Shown: positions 7,885-16,008 of the stretch, one piece after another | Layout of the letters: every line of letters starts with the position of its first letter | How positions within the stretch are numbered: the first letter of the stretch is position 1 | NCBI GenBank assembly: GCA_947500135.1 | Contig: CANMQX010000001.1 | Span: forward strand, 186,001 to 250,000 | DNA length: 64,000 nucleotides | Reading direction: 5' to 3' | Origin: an uncultured Paracoccaceae bacterium | Lineage (GTDB): Bacteria; Pseudomonadota; Alphaproteobacteria; Rhodobacterales; Rhodobacteraceae | Notes under the pieces: model-generated | The model's database searches: none | Seen by the model: only the letters and a program-made list of their open reading frames with translations | Told to the model about the DNA's origin: nothing | Program-made: the position numbers and the translations under genes

Positions 7885-8831
7885 CAATTCACCTGCGTCA
7901 AAAGCGGCTGGCCCGCGAAATGGGCAGCCAGATTATCAAACACCAGCTTACCCATCGCCTTGCGGGTTTCAAAAGTGCCAGAGGCGTGATGCGGCTGCAC
8001 CATCACATTATCAAGGGCCAGAAAACGCGGGTCCAACGCCGGCTCACCTTCAAACACATCCAATGCGGCAGCACCAACCGCCTTACTTTCAAGGGCGTCC
8101 AACAGCGCGCCTTCATCGATATTTGACGCCCGCGAAACATTGATGACCATTCCCTCCGGCCCCAAGGCATCCAATACAGGCTTGTTCACAATATGTCGGG
8201 TCTGGGCCGACGCAGCGAGCGTCACAAACAGGAAATCCGCATGATGGGCCAGCGCAACCGGATCAGGGATAAACGTCCAATCAGGCGCATAACCCTTGGC
8301 CGCGACATCGCAATAGGCAATATCCAGATCAAAGCCAGCCAGACGTTTGGCAACCTCAAATCCGATGCGACCAAGGCCCAGAACACCGGCCCTCTTGCCC
8401 CAGACACGGGACTGCAACGGGTACAAACCCTGCGCCTCCCATGATCCGTCGCGCACCCATTGCGACGCACCAATCATACCGCGTGCCTGCGCCAGCATCA
8501 TCGCAACACCAAGGTCGGCCACATCCTTGGTCAGCACATCGGGGGTATTGGTCACATGAATGCCCCGCGCCGTGCAGGCCGCCACATCAACCGCATCATA
8601 CCCGACCCCATAGACGGACACGACTTCCAGATTGGGGCACGCATCCAGCATGGATTTATCGGCCCCCAATTCACCCCGCGTCGCAATGCCCCTGATGGCT
8701 GGACCGACCCGCGCCAGAAACGCCGCCTTATCATCCGCCTCAAAGTATCGGTGCATCGTGAATGCGGCATCAAGCGGCCCCTGATCCCATTCAGGATAGT
8801 AGCCAACTTGAAGAATATCGGGTTTCGTCAT
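7884..8831 (-). CDS. D-isomer 2-hydroxyacid dehydrogenase (2-ketoacid / 2-ketogluconate reductase-like)
   Basis: 315 residues. GLGRIGFEVAKRL in the middle binds NAD(P)H; the catalytic Arg lies in NVSRASNID, the Glu follows near VFEGEP, and the His is in QPHHASGT. This is the glyoxylate/hydroxypyruvate/2-ketogluconate reductase (GhrB) group. The ATG at 8829-8831 has GAGGTGG upstream; the longer open frame has no such site. It is the first gene of a minus-strand pair with idnD, and two palindromic operators lie between it and idnO. Reduction of 2-ketogluconate or a related ketoacid is an inference from context. Confidence 0.82.
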   Translation of the reverse strand: MTKPDILQVGYYPEWDQGPLDAAFTMHRYFEADDKAAFLARVGPAIRGIATRGELGADKSMLDACPNLEVVSVYGVGYDAVDVAACTARGIHVTNTPDVLTKDVADLGVAMMLAQARGMIGASQWVRDGSWEAQGLYPLQSRVWGKRAGVLGLGRIGFEVAKRLAGFDLDIAYCDVAAKGYAPDWTFIPDPVALAHHADFLFVTLAASAQTRHIVNKPVLDALGPEGMVINVSRASNIDEGALLDALESKAVGAAALDVFEGEPALDPRFLALDNVMVQPHHASGTFETRKAMGKLVFDNLAAHFAGQPLLTQVN

Positions 8832-8857
8832 CTGGCCACCTCGGTTCGCTGCTAATA

Positions 8858-8873
8858 ATGTTATCGATAACAT
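8858..8873. promoter_or_regulatory. GntR/IdnR-type operator O1 of the idnO/idnD divergent region
   Basis: ATGTTATCGATAACAT, a perfect 16-bp palindrome, lies 27 bases upstream of the 2-hydroxyacid dehydrogenase start. It shows the ATGTTA-N4-TAACAT pattern described for E. coli GntR/IdnR. Confidence 0.85.
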
Positions 8874-8926
8874 ATGTGAGTCGCCACCGCCCGTCCAGCT
8901 GTAACTTCGCGTTTCGGCACGTTCCC

Positions 8927-8955
8927 TTGACAAGCCATGTTATCGATAACATAAC
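8927..8955 (+). promoter_or_regulatory. Promoter of idnO
   Basis: TTGACA (8927-8932), a 17-base spacer and CATAAC (8950-8955). The operator at 8937-8952 fills the spacer, so a bound repressor would exclude RNA polymerase. The -10 box is weak, so the exact register is uncertain. Confidence 0.55.
8937..8952. promoter_or_regulatory. GntR/IdnR-type operator O2 of the idnO/idnD divergent region
   Basis: A second perfect copy of ATGTTATCGATAACAT, centred 79 bp from the copy at 8858, inside the idnO promoter spacer. Confidence 0.85.
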
Positions 8956-8995
8956 AACATGTGGCAGCACCGGTTTTGAACGAAGGACACCGCGC

Positions 8996-9763
8996 ATGAG
9001 CTTGAAATTATTCGATCTGACCGGGCAGCGCGCGCTGATAACAGGGTCCTCGCAAGGGATTGGCTTTGCATTGGCGCGCGGCCTGACGGCGGCAGGCGCC
9101 ACAATCGTGCTTAACGGGCGAGACAACGCAAAACTGCAAACCGCCGCCGAAACGCTTCGGGGCGAAGGTGCAACTGTCGATACCCTCCCCTTTGATGTCA
9201 CAGATCACGACGCCGCCAAACAGGCCGTCGACCGGTTTGAGGCTGAAACCGGCCCGATCGACATCCTTGTGAACAACGCAGGCATGCAGCACCGGACAGC
9301 GCTTGAGGATTTCCCCGCCGACGCATTTGAACGGCTGCTGCAGACAAATATCGCCTCTGTCTTTCATGTGGGGCAAGCTTGCGCGCGGCATATGATCAAG
9401 CGGGGCAAAGGCAAGATCGTGAACATCGCCAGCGTACAAACCGCCCTCGCCCGCCCCGGGATCGCACCTTACACAGCCACCAAAGGGGCCGTGGCGAACC
9501 TGACCAAGGGCATGGCAACGGACTGGGCGCAGCATGGGCTGCAGTGCAATGCACTGGCCCCCGGCTATTTTGATACACCGCTGAATGCAGCCCTTGTCTC
9601 AGATCCTGAATTCTCGGCTTGGTTGGCAAAGCGGACCCCTGCCGGGCGTTGGGGCAATGTCGACGAATTGGTCGGGACCTGCATCTTCCTGTCTTCAAAT
9701 GCGTCATCGTTCGTGAACGGGACCACCGTTTTTGTGGATGGCGGGATCACCGCCTCACTATGA
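8996..9763 (+). CDS. idnO: Gluconate 5-dehydrogenase / 5-keto-D-gluconate reductase
   Basis: 255-residue short-chain dehydrogenase that closely resembles E. coli IdnO. It has TGSSQGIGFALARGL for NAD(P) near residue 16, LVNNAGMQHR, a catalytic Ser in NIASVQ, YTATKGAVANLTKGM with Tyr and Lys, LAPGYFDTPL, and the C-terminal WLAKRTPAGRWG block typical of this subgroup. It interconverts 5-ketogluconate and gluconate. GAAGGA lies nine bases before the ATG. Two perfect operators precede it, and the HIBADH-like gene at 9804 follows 40 bases downstream on the same strand. Confidence 0.88.
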   Translation: MSLKLFDLTGQRALITGSSQGIGFALARGLTAAGATIVLNGRDNAKLQTAAETLRGEGATVDTLPFDVTDHDAAKQAVDRFEAETGPIDILVNNAGMQHRTALEDFPADAFERLLQTNIASVFHVGQACARHMIKRGKGKIVNIASVQTALARPGIAPYTATKGAVANLTKGMATDWAQHGLQCNALAPGYFDTPLNAALVSDPEFSAWLAKRTPAGRWGNVDELVGTCIFLSSNASSFVNGTTVFVDGGITASL

Positions 9764-9803
9764 TGAAACCGCGCGAAGCAACACAGATCAAAGGGGAATG
9801 CAG

Positions 9804-10688
9804 ATGACAGTCAAGGTTGCATTGATCGGCGCAGGTGCGATGGGCGGCGCGATTGGGACGCGGCTCGCACAGACCGGCAATCAGGTCCATGTCTTTGATC
9901 TGGACAGCGGGCGGGTTACAGAACTGGTCAGCCATGGGGCAATTGCTGCGAAAACGGCAGCAGCCGCAGCAGCCGCAAGCGACTATGTCATCACCAGCCT
10001 GAACGCCCCCCACATCGTGGATATCGCGGTCTTTGGCAAAGACGGGGTTACGACCGGGGCCAAGCCCGGCACGCTGATCATCGATATGTCCTCCATCGAC
10101 CCCGACGCGACCAAAACACTCGCCGCCAAGGCCATAGAAAGGGGGTTGCGCTGGGTCGACAGTCCCCTTTCCGGCGGGGCGCCCAAGGCACTGATTGGTG
10201 AACTGACATTGATGGCGGGTGGCGATGCAGCAGATGTGACCGACGCGCATAACGTGCTGCAACATGTGGCCAGCAACTACACCCATATGGGGCCGGTCGG
10301 TGCCGGGCAGACAACCAAACTGATCAATCAGGTACTGTGCGGGCTGAACTTTCTGGCGGTGGCAGAGGCGACGCAACTGGCACTTGATGCAGGCGTTGAT
10401 GCGGCCAAAATCCCCACTGCCCTGAAAGGCGGGCGGGCCGATAGCGCGATTTTGCAGGAATACATGCCCCGCTATGTGGCCAAGGATTACCGGCGCACCG
10501 GACGGATCGACAACATGGTCAAAGATCTGAATGGCGCCCAAGACCTCGCCCGCCGCACTAACACCGCCATGCCAATGACCGCGATCTGTGCAGAGGTGCA
10601 TCGGCTGCTGACGGCCGCCGGACTGGGCGGTGAAGATCAGGCCGCGCTGATGGAATATTTCAAAGGGCCAGAGGAATTGCCGCAATGA
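9804..10688 (+). CDS. 3-hydroxyisobutyrate dehydrogenase family oxidoreductase (copy 2)
   Basis: 294 residues. IGAGAMGGAIGTRLA near residue 6 binds the cofactor, DSPLSGGAPKA is the substrate loop, and GQTTKLINQ near 165-173 holds the catalytic Lys. It belongs to the same family as the gene at 6009 but the two differ at many positions, so this is not a recent duplication. The ATG at 9804 is preferred over 9798 because AAGGGG (9791-9796) is correctly spaced only for it. It probably forms a transcript with idnO and leads into the LacI gene. Substrate not determined. Confidence 0.85.
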   Translation: MTVKVALIGAGAMGGAIGTRLAQTGNQVHVFDLDSGRVTELVSHGAIAAKTAAAAAAASDYVITSLNAPHIVDIAVFGKDGVTTGAKPGTLIIDMSSIDPDATKTLAAKAIERGLRWVDSPLSGGAPKALIGELTLMAGGDAADVTDAHNVLQHVASNYTHMGPVGAGQTTKLINQVLCGLNFLAVAEATQLALDAGVDAAKIPTALKGGRADSAILQEYMPRYVAKDYRRTGRIDNMVKDLNGAQDLARRTNTAMPMTAICAEVHRLLTAAGLGGEDQAALMEYFKGPEELPQ

Positions 10689-10758
10689 TCGCCGCACGCA
10701 ACGTCAGCCCCCTATTGGACCTTGGGATGGTTGCAAGCAAAGCGCGAACGCGGCAAGG

Positions 10759-10774
10759 ATGTAAACGCTAACAT
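10759..10774. promoter_or_regulatory. GntR/IdnR-type operator before the first lacI gene
   Basis: ATGTAAACGCTAACAT keeps the outer ATGT/ACAT and the TAAC half of the cluster's palindrome. It lies 13 bases before the regulator's ATG, which suggests autoregulation. Confidence 0.6.
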
Positions 10775-10787
10775 CAAAGGGATCTCG

Positions 10788-11795
10788 ATGAAGCGCAGTC
10801 CAACGATGAAAGATGTGGCATACGCTGCGGGTGTATCCGTCATGACCGTCAGCCGCGCGTTCAAACAAGATGCGTCCGTCGGTGAAAAAACCCGCCAGAT
10901 GATACGCGAAAAGGCGGATGAACTGGGCTATGTGTTTGACGCAACCGCCGCCAATCTGCGATCCCAGCGCAGTGATTTTGTCGCCGTCACCATCCCGTCA
11001 CTGAACAATGCAAATTTTGCAGCGACCGTCGTTGCCCTGACCGGCAAGCTCAGCCAGGCAGGCTATCAGGTGCTGCTGGGGCATACCAATTACGATATGA
11101 TGCGCGAGGAGGAACTGATCGGTCAGTTCCTGCGGCGACGGCCCGAGGCCATCATTGTCACCGGCGGGCGACACACCGAACGGGCGCGACAAATGCTGAA
11201 AAACGCAGGCGTGCCAGTAATCGAAACCTGGGACATCCCCCCCGACCCAATTGGCCATGTCGTGGGCTTTTCCAATGCGGACACGATGCAGCTGCTTGTG
11301 GACCATCTGGTCAGCATGGGCCGCAAACGGATCGCGTTCATGGGCGGCGATTCAGAAAGTGACACGCGCGGGCAAGACCGGCGCGACGGGTTTCTTGCGG
11401 CCATGTCCGGGCATGGATTGCAGGCGGACCGGCTTGTCGGATCGGGTGCGCCGCAAAAGCCGATGCAAAAAGGCGCCACTGCCATGGGCGCATTGCTGGA
11501 CCAGTTCCCAGATACGGATGCCGTGATCTGCGTCTCTGACCTTGTGGGGTTCGGCGCGCTATCCGAATGCCAACGCCGGGGGATCGCCGTGCCCGATCAG
11601 ATCGCCATGGCCGGTTTCGGCGCCTATGACATCGCAGAGGTTTGCGTGCCCCGTCTCACAACAATTGACCCTAAACCGACAGAGATTGGCGAATGCGCCG
11701 CCGGGCTGGTGCTGCAATTGTTGTCGAACTCCAGCACAGCAGATAACAAAATGATTGCGCCGGCACTGATACCGGCGCAATCCACGTCTGCCTAG
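10788..11795 (+). CDS. LacI-family regulator, GntR/IdnR-like (copy 1)
   Basis: 335 residues. The N-terminal helix-turn-helix is MKDVAYAAGVSVMTVSRAF, followed by the hinge helix (NLRSQRSD region) and a periplasmic-binding-protein-like ligand domain. Blocks such as ALSECQRRGIAVPDQIAMAGF and the early LPSL/IPSLNN strand resemble E. coli GntR, which senses gluconate. AAAGGGAT precedes the ATG. An operator lies 13 bases upstream, so autorepression is likely. It sits between the idn genes and the LuxP-like importer genes, with its stop overlapping the stop of the convergent binding-protein gene. Confidence 0.88.
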   Translation: MKRSPTMKDVAYAAGVSVMTVSRAFKQDASVGEKTRQMIREKADELGYVFDATAANLRSQRSDFVAVTIPSLNNANFAATVVALTGKLSQAGYQVLLGHTNYDMMREEELIGQFLRRRPEAIIVTGGRHTERARQMLKNAGVPVIETWDIPPDPIGHVVGFSNADTMQLLVDHLVSMGRKRIAFMGGDSESDTRGQDRRDGFLAAMSGHGLQADRLVGSGAPQKPMQKGATAMGALLDQFPDTDAVICVSDLVGFGALSECQRRGIAVPDQIAMAGFGAYDIAEVCVPRLTTIDPKPTEIGECAAGLVLQLLSNSSTADNKMIAPALIPAQSTSA

Positions 11796-12928
11796 CGGTC
11801 GAGCGCGTCCACGCCTGAGAACCGGAAGGCTTCCATCTCAAGCGCATCGATTTCCTCGGCACTCATCTGATCATGGGCAATCGTGATGCGCCCAAGAAAG
11901 ACAAACGGCAATTCCCCGGCGCGGTCTTCAAGGTGATATTTGATCGCCTCGGCGGTGGCCGCCCCCACATCATCACCCATTCGCATCGGCGTGGCATCCA
12001 GCTCACCCCGGCGGATGGCATCCAGTTCCAGCCCCGTACCACCCCACCCGGTAGAAAAGATGTCTTTTTCAGCGCCAACAGCAACCTGCGCCTCAACTGA
12101 TCCCATCGCCATGGCGGTATTGGCATTATGGATCACCTTGGCCTCCTGATAGGCCTGCAAGATCAGGCTGGTGCCTTCGAACCCACCTTCACGCTGATAT
12201 TCGCCGTAGTGTTCATAGACCGCGTTCCAATTGCCCTTCTCGGCCACGCAATCCTTGAAATCGCCGGATCGCTGATTGTCTGTGATCCCCGGAATACCCC
12301 GGTTCATCGCATAGACAACATCATTCCCCAGACGTTCCAGCATATAGTCGCACATTTTCAGCGCGCCAAAAGCGGATGAGAAGTCAAACCAATTGGCAGG
12401 CTGGTTTTCGAGGTATTTCAAAGGTGTATGGAACGCCCAGACAAATGTGGTCAGATCAGCATTCCCTGCCAGCTTGTCGATATTGTCGGCTTGGGTGGCC
12501 AGCTCAGACGGGCCAAAGATCACAAAATCATATAGGTCTGCATCCTGATCAACCTGGGTTGCATAAGTCGCCTGCAGTGAATGTTCGATCTGACGGCTTG
12601 CAAACTCGGTCGTTTCATAGGCGATACCCAACTCATCAAGGCGCTTGATCAGGGCAAGGTAGTTGCGAGCCCAAAAATCTGAAGTGTCAGCAGACGGATA
12701 GATCAGCGCGATCTGGATAGGGTTTTCCAGCGTCCCCTTGAACGGCACCGCCTCTGCCCCGACAACAGCCTGCAACGCATCCAGCGCGCCATCGGCATTG
12801 ACCTGCTCTGGCACCCAATAATCGCGATCGGCATCATCAGGCAATGTGACCAGCGGCAAATGACCATCGGCAAAGGCAGTCGTGCTCAACAAGGCGCAAA
12901 CCGCCACAGAACTTAAGGTATATTTCAT
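11792..12928 (-). CDS. LuxP-like periplasmic substrate-binding protein of a sugar-type ABC importer
   Basis: 378 residues with a signal peptide ending near TAFA (residue 20). It has the type I periplasmic-binding fold and resembles Vibrio LuxP: AEAVPFKG before the first strand, IYPSADTSDFWARN (LuxP has YPGQQVSDYWVRN), TGWGGTGLELDAIRRGELD and MRMGDDVGAATAEAIKYHLED. From memory of the LuxP-AI-2 structure, the Ser, two Trp and one Arg contacts are kept while Gln77 and Asn159 equivalents are changed. GGGAGGAAA precedes the ATG. It is the last gene of a minus-strand operon with a permease and ATPase. The ligand may be a furanose-like sugar; AI-2 is unproven. Confidence 0.8.
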   Translation of the reverse strand: MKYTLSSVAVCALLSTTAFADGHLPLVTLPDDADRDYWVPEQVNADGALDALQAVVGAEAVPFKGTLENPIQIALIYPSADTSDFWARNYLALIKRLDELGIAYETTEFASRQIEHSLQATYATQVDQDADLYDFVIFGPSELATQADNIDKLAGNADLTTFVWAFHTPLKYLENQPANWFDFSSAFGALKMCDYMLERLGNDVVYAMNRGIPGITDNQRSGDFKDCVAEKGNWNAVYEHYGEYQREGGFEGTSLILQAYQEAKVIHNANTAMAMGSVEAQVAVGAEKDIFSTGWGGTGLELDAIRRGELDATPMRMGDDVGAATAEAIKYHLEDRAGELPFVFLGRITIAHDQMSAEEIDALEMEAFRFSGVDALDR

Positions 12929-12975
12929 CGTATTTCCTCCCAGAAATGATGTGGATTGTTCCACGTTTGAATGAC

Positions 12976-14088
12976 TTAAACCGGTGGACTGGCCAGCAGC
13001 AGACCCAGCACCACCAACACGATCAGCGCGGCCATCAGACCGGCCGCCAGCACAGCGATTTTGCGGAAATCAGGATTGGCCAGCAGGCTGCCCAACCCGG
13101 CTGATCCGTCGCGATCCTTCTTTTGCATCCATGTGTAGATGGCCACCGACAGGATGATGACGACGCCGGATGCAACCGACTGCCAGAAAAACTCGATCCG
13201 CAGGGTGACCAGCGCGTTGATCATCATCGACAACAACAGCACCCCGGCCAATGACCCCAGGATCGATGCCCGCCCGCCAAACAAGGACGTGCCGCCAACA
13301 ACCACAGCCGCAATCACATGCAGGTTGAAATAAGGGGCGGATGTCGCCTGCACCGCGTTCAGTTTGCCTGTCAGCATCAGACCACCAAGTGCGGCCATCG
13401 CCCCCATCAGCACATAGGCATAGATGCGGTGGCGATTAACGCTGATCCCGGTCATCGCGGATGCTTCGGGGTTGGACCCGATGGCAATCGTGTAGCGGCC
13501 AAAATGGCTGAACTTCAGCAAGGCGTAGCCAGCAACCAATGTCAGCAGACCAATCACCACAGGGGTTGGCAGAAACAGGAACACTTGACCGCGACCAATC
13601 TCAGTAATCAATTCAGGAAACCGCGCCAGAACAAGGCCCTTGGCCAGCACCAGCGCAAAGCCACGATAGACCAGATCCATCGCCAGCGTGCCGATCAGAT
13701 CAGGCACGCGGAACACGGTAATGACCAACCCGTTCAACAGGCCCATCGCCGCGCCCAAAAGAAGGCAGATGATCACTGCAATCCCGGCGGGAACGTCATA
13801 TTGCTTGATCAGAAACGCCATAATGATCGCCGACAGGGCGGCAATTGACCCGATCGACAGATCAATACCCCGCTGGGTGATGACAAATGTCATCGCCATG
13901 GCCATCGGCATGTAAAGGGCAGCATCCAGCAGGATCTGATTGATATTCGACAACCGGAAATAGCGGGCCGGTTCCACAACACCCATAAACAGGGCAATCA
14001 TGGCAATCATCACCAGCGGGCCGAGAATGCCGATAAACGGCTCAATGCGGCCAAAGATCCCGTTCGAAGATTCTGTCGTGCTTGTCAT
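12976..14088 (-). CDS. Sugar ABC transporter permease (RbsC/YtfT family), importer 1
   Basis: 370-residue inner-membrane permease with about nine to ten hydrophobic segments. ITQRGIDLSIGSIAALSA near residue 75 and the GGTSLFGGRASILGSLAGVLLL block near 280 are hallmarks of the ribose/galactose-type permeases (BPD_transp_2). After a charged loop (MQKKDRDG) an extra hydrophobic helix ends the protein, longer than the roughly 320-residue family norm. The ATG at 14086-14088 has AGGAG upstream. It lies 11 bases after the ATPase gene in the same operon and would form the channel as a dimer. Confidence 0.9.
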   Translation of the reverse strand: MTSTTESSNGIFGRIEPFIGILGPLVMIAMIALFMGVVEPARYFRLSNINQILLDAALYMPMAMAMTFVITQRGIDLSIGSIAALSAIIMAFLIKQYDVPAGIAVIICLLLGAAMGLLNGLVITVFRVPDLIGTLAMDLVYRGFALVLAKGLVLARFPELITEIGRGQVFLFLPTPVVIGLLTLVAGYALLKFSHFGRYTIAIGSNPEASAMTGISVNRHRIYAYVLMGAMAALGGLMLTGKLNAVQATSAPYFNLHVIAAVVVGGTSLFGGRASILGSLAGVLLLSMMINALVTLRIEFFWQSVASGVVIILSVAIYTWMQKKDRDGSAGLGSLLANPDFRKIAVLAAGLMAALIVLVVLGLLLASPPV

Positions 14089-14099
14089 GCGCGGGCTCC

Positions 14100-14861
14100 T
14101 CAAGCGGCTTTATGGGCACCGGTGATCAAGCCAAGGACCTCTTCACTGGTGGTTTGTGCTGTCGTGACGACGCCTGCGCATTCGCCCCGGCGCATGACAT
14201 GGATGCGATCTGAAATTTCAAAAACATCATCCAGCGCGTGGCTGATCACGATCACGGCCAACCCCTGCTCCTTCAGGACCTGGATCAGCTTCAGCGTGCG
14301 CGCGGTTTCCTGCGGGCCAAGGGCGGCGGTGGGTTCATCCATCACCAGCACACGCAAATCATCGTGGCGGACAGCACGGGCAATGGCGACAGCCTGCCGC
14401 TGACCGCCCGACAGGCTTTCGGTGGCGGCATCCATGCTTTTCAGCGTGACACCCAGCCGGTCATGCAAAACCCGGGTGGCCTCAGCCTTCATCTTCGCAT
14501 TGGCCAGAACCGGGACGCCCAGAACGCTGGTGGTCAATTCAGATCCCAGAAACAGGTTTTCCGCAGGGGTCAGATGATCCGCCAGCGCAAGGTTCTGATA
14601 AACCGCATCGATCCCGTTCTGGATCGCATCGGCATGACTGGCCATGACCAGCGGCTGACCTTCAAAGGTGATATGGCCTTGCGTTGGTTGATAAACGCCG
14701 GTCAACACCTTGATCAGGGTCGATTTTCCGGCACCATTGTCGCCCACAATGGCCAGCACCTCACCTGCGTAAGCAGATAGATCAACATCGCGCAGCGCCG
14801 TCACCCCACCAAAGCGTTTGGTGATCCCGTGCATCTGAATAATCGGTTTTGCTTCGGTCAT
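14100..14861 (-). CDS. Single-domain sugar ABC transporter ATPase (FrcA-like), importer 1
   Basis: 253 residues, one nucleotide-binding domain rather than the fused pair typical of ribose importers. Walker A is GDNGAGKST near residue 38, the Q-loop is in AVYQNLALAD, the signature LSGGQRQ near 155, Walker B VLVMDEPTAAL, and the H-loop VISHALDD. This is the FrcA-type layout known for rhizobial fructose importers. It begins the importer-1 operon, 14 bases after an operator palindrome at 14875-14890, so repression by a GntR-like protein is predicted. Confidence 0.92.
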   Translation of the reverse strand: MTEAKPIIQMHGITKRFGGVTALRDVDLSAYAGEVLAIVGDNGAGKSTLIKVLTGVYQPTQGHITFEGQPLVMASHADAIQNGIDAVYQNLALADHLTPAENLFLGSELTTSVLGVPVLANAKMKAEATRVLHDRLGVTLKSMDAATESLSGGQRQAVAIARAVRHDDLRVLVMDEPTAALGPQETARTLKLIQVLKEQGLAVIVISHALDDVFEISDRIHVMRRGECAGVVTTAQTTSEEVLGLITGAHKAA

Positions 14862-14874
14862 TGCAGCCTCGGTA

Positions 14875-14890
14875 ATGGTATCGTTAACAT
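14875..14890. promoter_or_regulatory. GntR/IdnR-type operator before importer-1 operon
   Basis: ATGGTATCGTTAACAT is a near-palindrome of the cluster's operator. It lies 14 bases upstream of the ATPase start, where it would block initiation or early elongation. Confidence 0.7.
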
Positions 14891-14899
14891 TTCAAAGCA

Positions 14900-14921
14900 G
14901 GGACGCCCCGAAAGGCGCCCC
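14900..14921 (-). terminator. Hairpin between the two importer operons
   Basis: On the minus strand GGGGCGCC and GGCGTCCC form an 8-bp stem (one G.T) with a 6-base loop, 15 bases after the stop of the importer-2 binding protein. The following T tract is weak, so it may only reduce read-through. Confidence 0.4.
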
Positions 14922-14935
14922 CGCCTCGGGAGTTG

Positions 14936-15982
14936 TTACTTCCAGATCGCGGTGTAGGCCTCGCGATAGGCGACGTCCGGGTCAAAGGCATTGCTGTCGC
15001 CCAGCTTTGCCAAACCTTCGGTGGTGACCAAAGCAGGCGAGGTCACATAACCGGAACAGGCCTCGCCCTGAATGGCGCGGTTCAGCTCATCCACCAACTG
15101 CCAGCCTTGCAGGTTCAGCGGCTCCGCCACAGTGATCGCCTGAAACTGCTCTGCGCGAATACGCTGAAACGCAGCCTCTGAGCCATCACCAGCAGACCCG
15201 GCCTTGGGGGATCCATCGCCGGGAATACCAGCAGCGGCAAGTGCGGGACCCATGAAGTCGAAATACAGGTCATTGATCGCCAGCGAATGCGTCCAGCTAT
15301 CCCCGTATTTCTGCAACAGACTTGTGGTCAGCGGACCCATGCGGCTGGAGGTATCGGCAATCGGCGTATCAACATATTCCAGCACCGTGCCGCCCATGGC
15401 CTCAATCGTTTCCTGAATGCGGTCAGCCTTGTCGATGGCAATCTGATAGGTGGAGTCGGTGAAAATCACCACGCCAACATCATCGCCACCATCCTTGATC
15501 GCCCATTCGGCAGCAACTTCGGACACGGTCATCGCATCGGTGGACACATTGGCAAAGATACCGCCGGGGGCATCACACCCGATTACGGGGCCGGAATGCC
15601 AGGCGACCATCGGAATATCGGCGGCAACCACACCTTCAAGTGCGGCCTGCTGTTCAACGGCGTCAAACCCGTTGATGACAATCCCATCGGGCTGCAAGGC
15701 AAGCGCCTGACCAATCGCCGCTGTGCGGCCCTGCACGGAGCCTGCCCCATCAATCACCCGAACGTCCCAGCCAATGACATCAACGGCCTCTTCAATCCCG
15801 CTGGTCACACCCAGAATACCGCCGTTTTTCAGATCACCGGCAAGCACCACAATAGTCTTACCCTCAGCCCCTGCCGGGCCGGTTGTGGGGCCGTCAAACG
15901 CATCCTGGGCAAAGGCTGGAGCAGACAGGCCCGCCAATATCGTGCTGGCCAGTAACGTCTTAAGTAATGTTCTCTTTTTCAT
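14936..15982 (-). CDS. Periplasmic sugar-binding protein, importer 2
   Basis: 348 residues. The signal peptide MKKRTLLKTLL... ends at PAFAQ near residue 25. The mature part has the type I sugar-binding fold: IVVLAGDLKNGG first strand, ALALQPDGIVINGFD, IPMVAWHSGP, and a hinge near VGVVIFTDSTYQIA. It is the last gene of the importer-2 operon, 26 bases after the permease. A purine-rich GGGAGAG site precedes the ATG at 15980-15982; the frame is open ten codons further but without a better site. It differs clearly from the LuxP-like protein, so the importers probably carry different ligands. Confidence 0.85.
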   Translation of the reverse strand: MKKRTLLKTLLASTILAGLSAPAFAQDAFDGPTTGPAGAEGKTIVVLAGDLKNGGILGVTSGIEEAVDVIGWDVRVIDGAGSVQGRTAAIGQALALQPDGIVINGFDAVEQQAALEGVVAADIPMVAWHSGPVIGCDAPGGIFANVSTDAMTVSEVAAEWAIKDGGDDVGVVIFTDSTYQIAIDKADRIQETIEAMGGTVLEYVDTPIADTSSRMGPLTTSLLQKYGDSWTHSLAINDLYFDFMGPALAAAGIPGDGSPKAGSAGDGSEAAFQRIRAEQFQAITVAEPLNLQGWQLVDELNRAIQGEACSGYVTSPALVTTEGLAKLGDSNAFDPDVAYREAYTAIWK

Positions 15983-16008
15983 CTTTCTCTCTCCCTTGAA
16001 AATGCATG

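Noticed and set aside
9747..10697. 316-codon reverse open frame over the HIBADH-like gene
   Set aside because: Antisense of a clear dehydrogenase; long reverse frames are common in GC-rich DNA.
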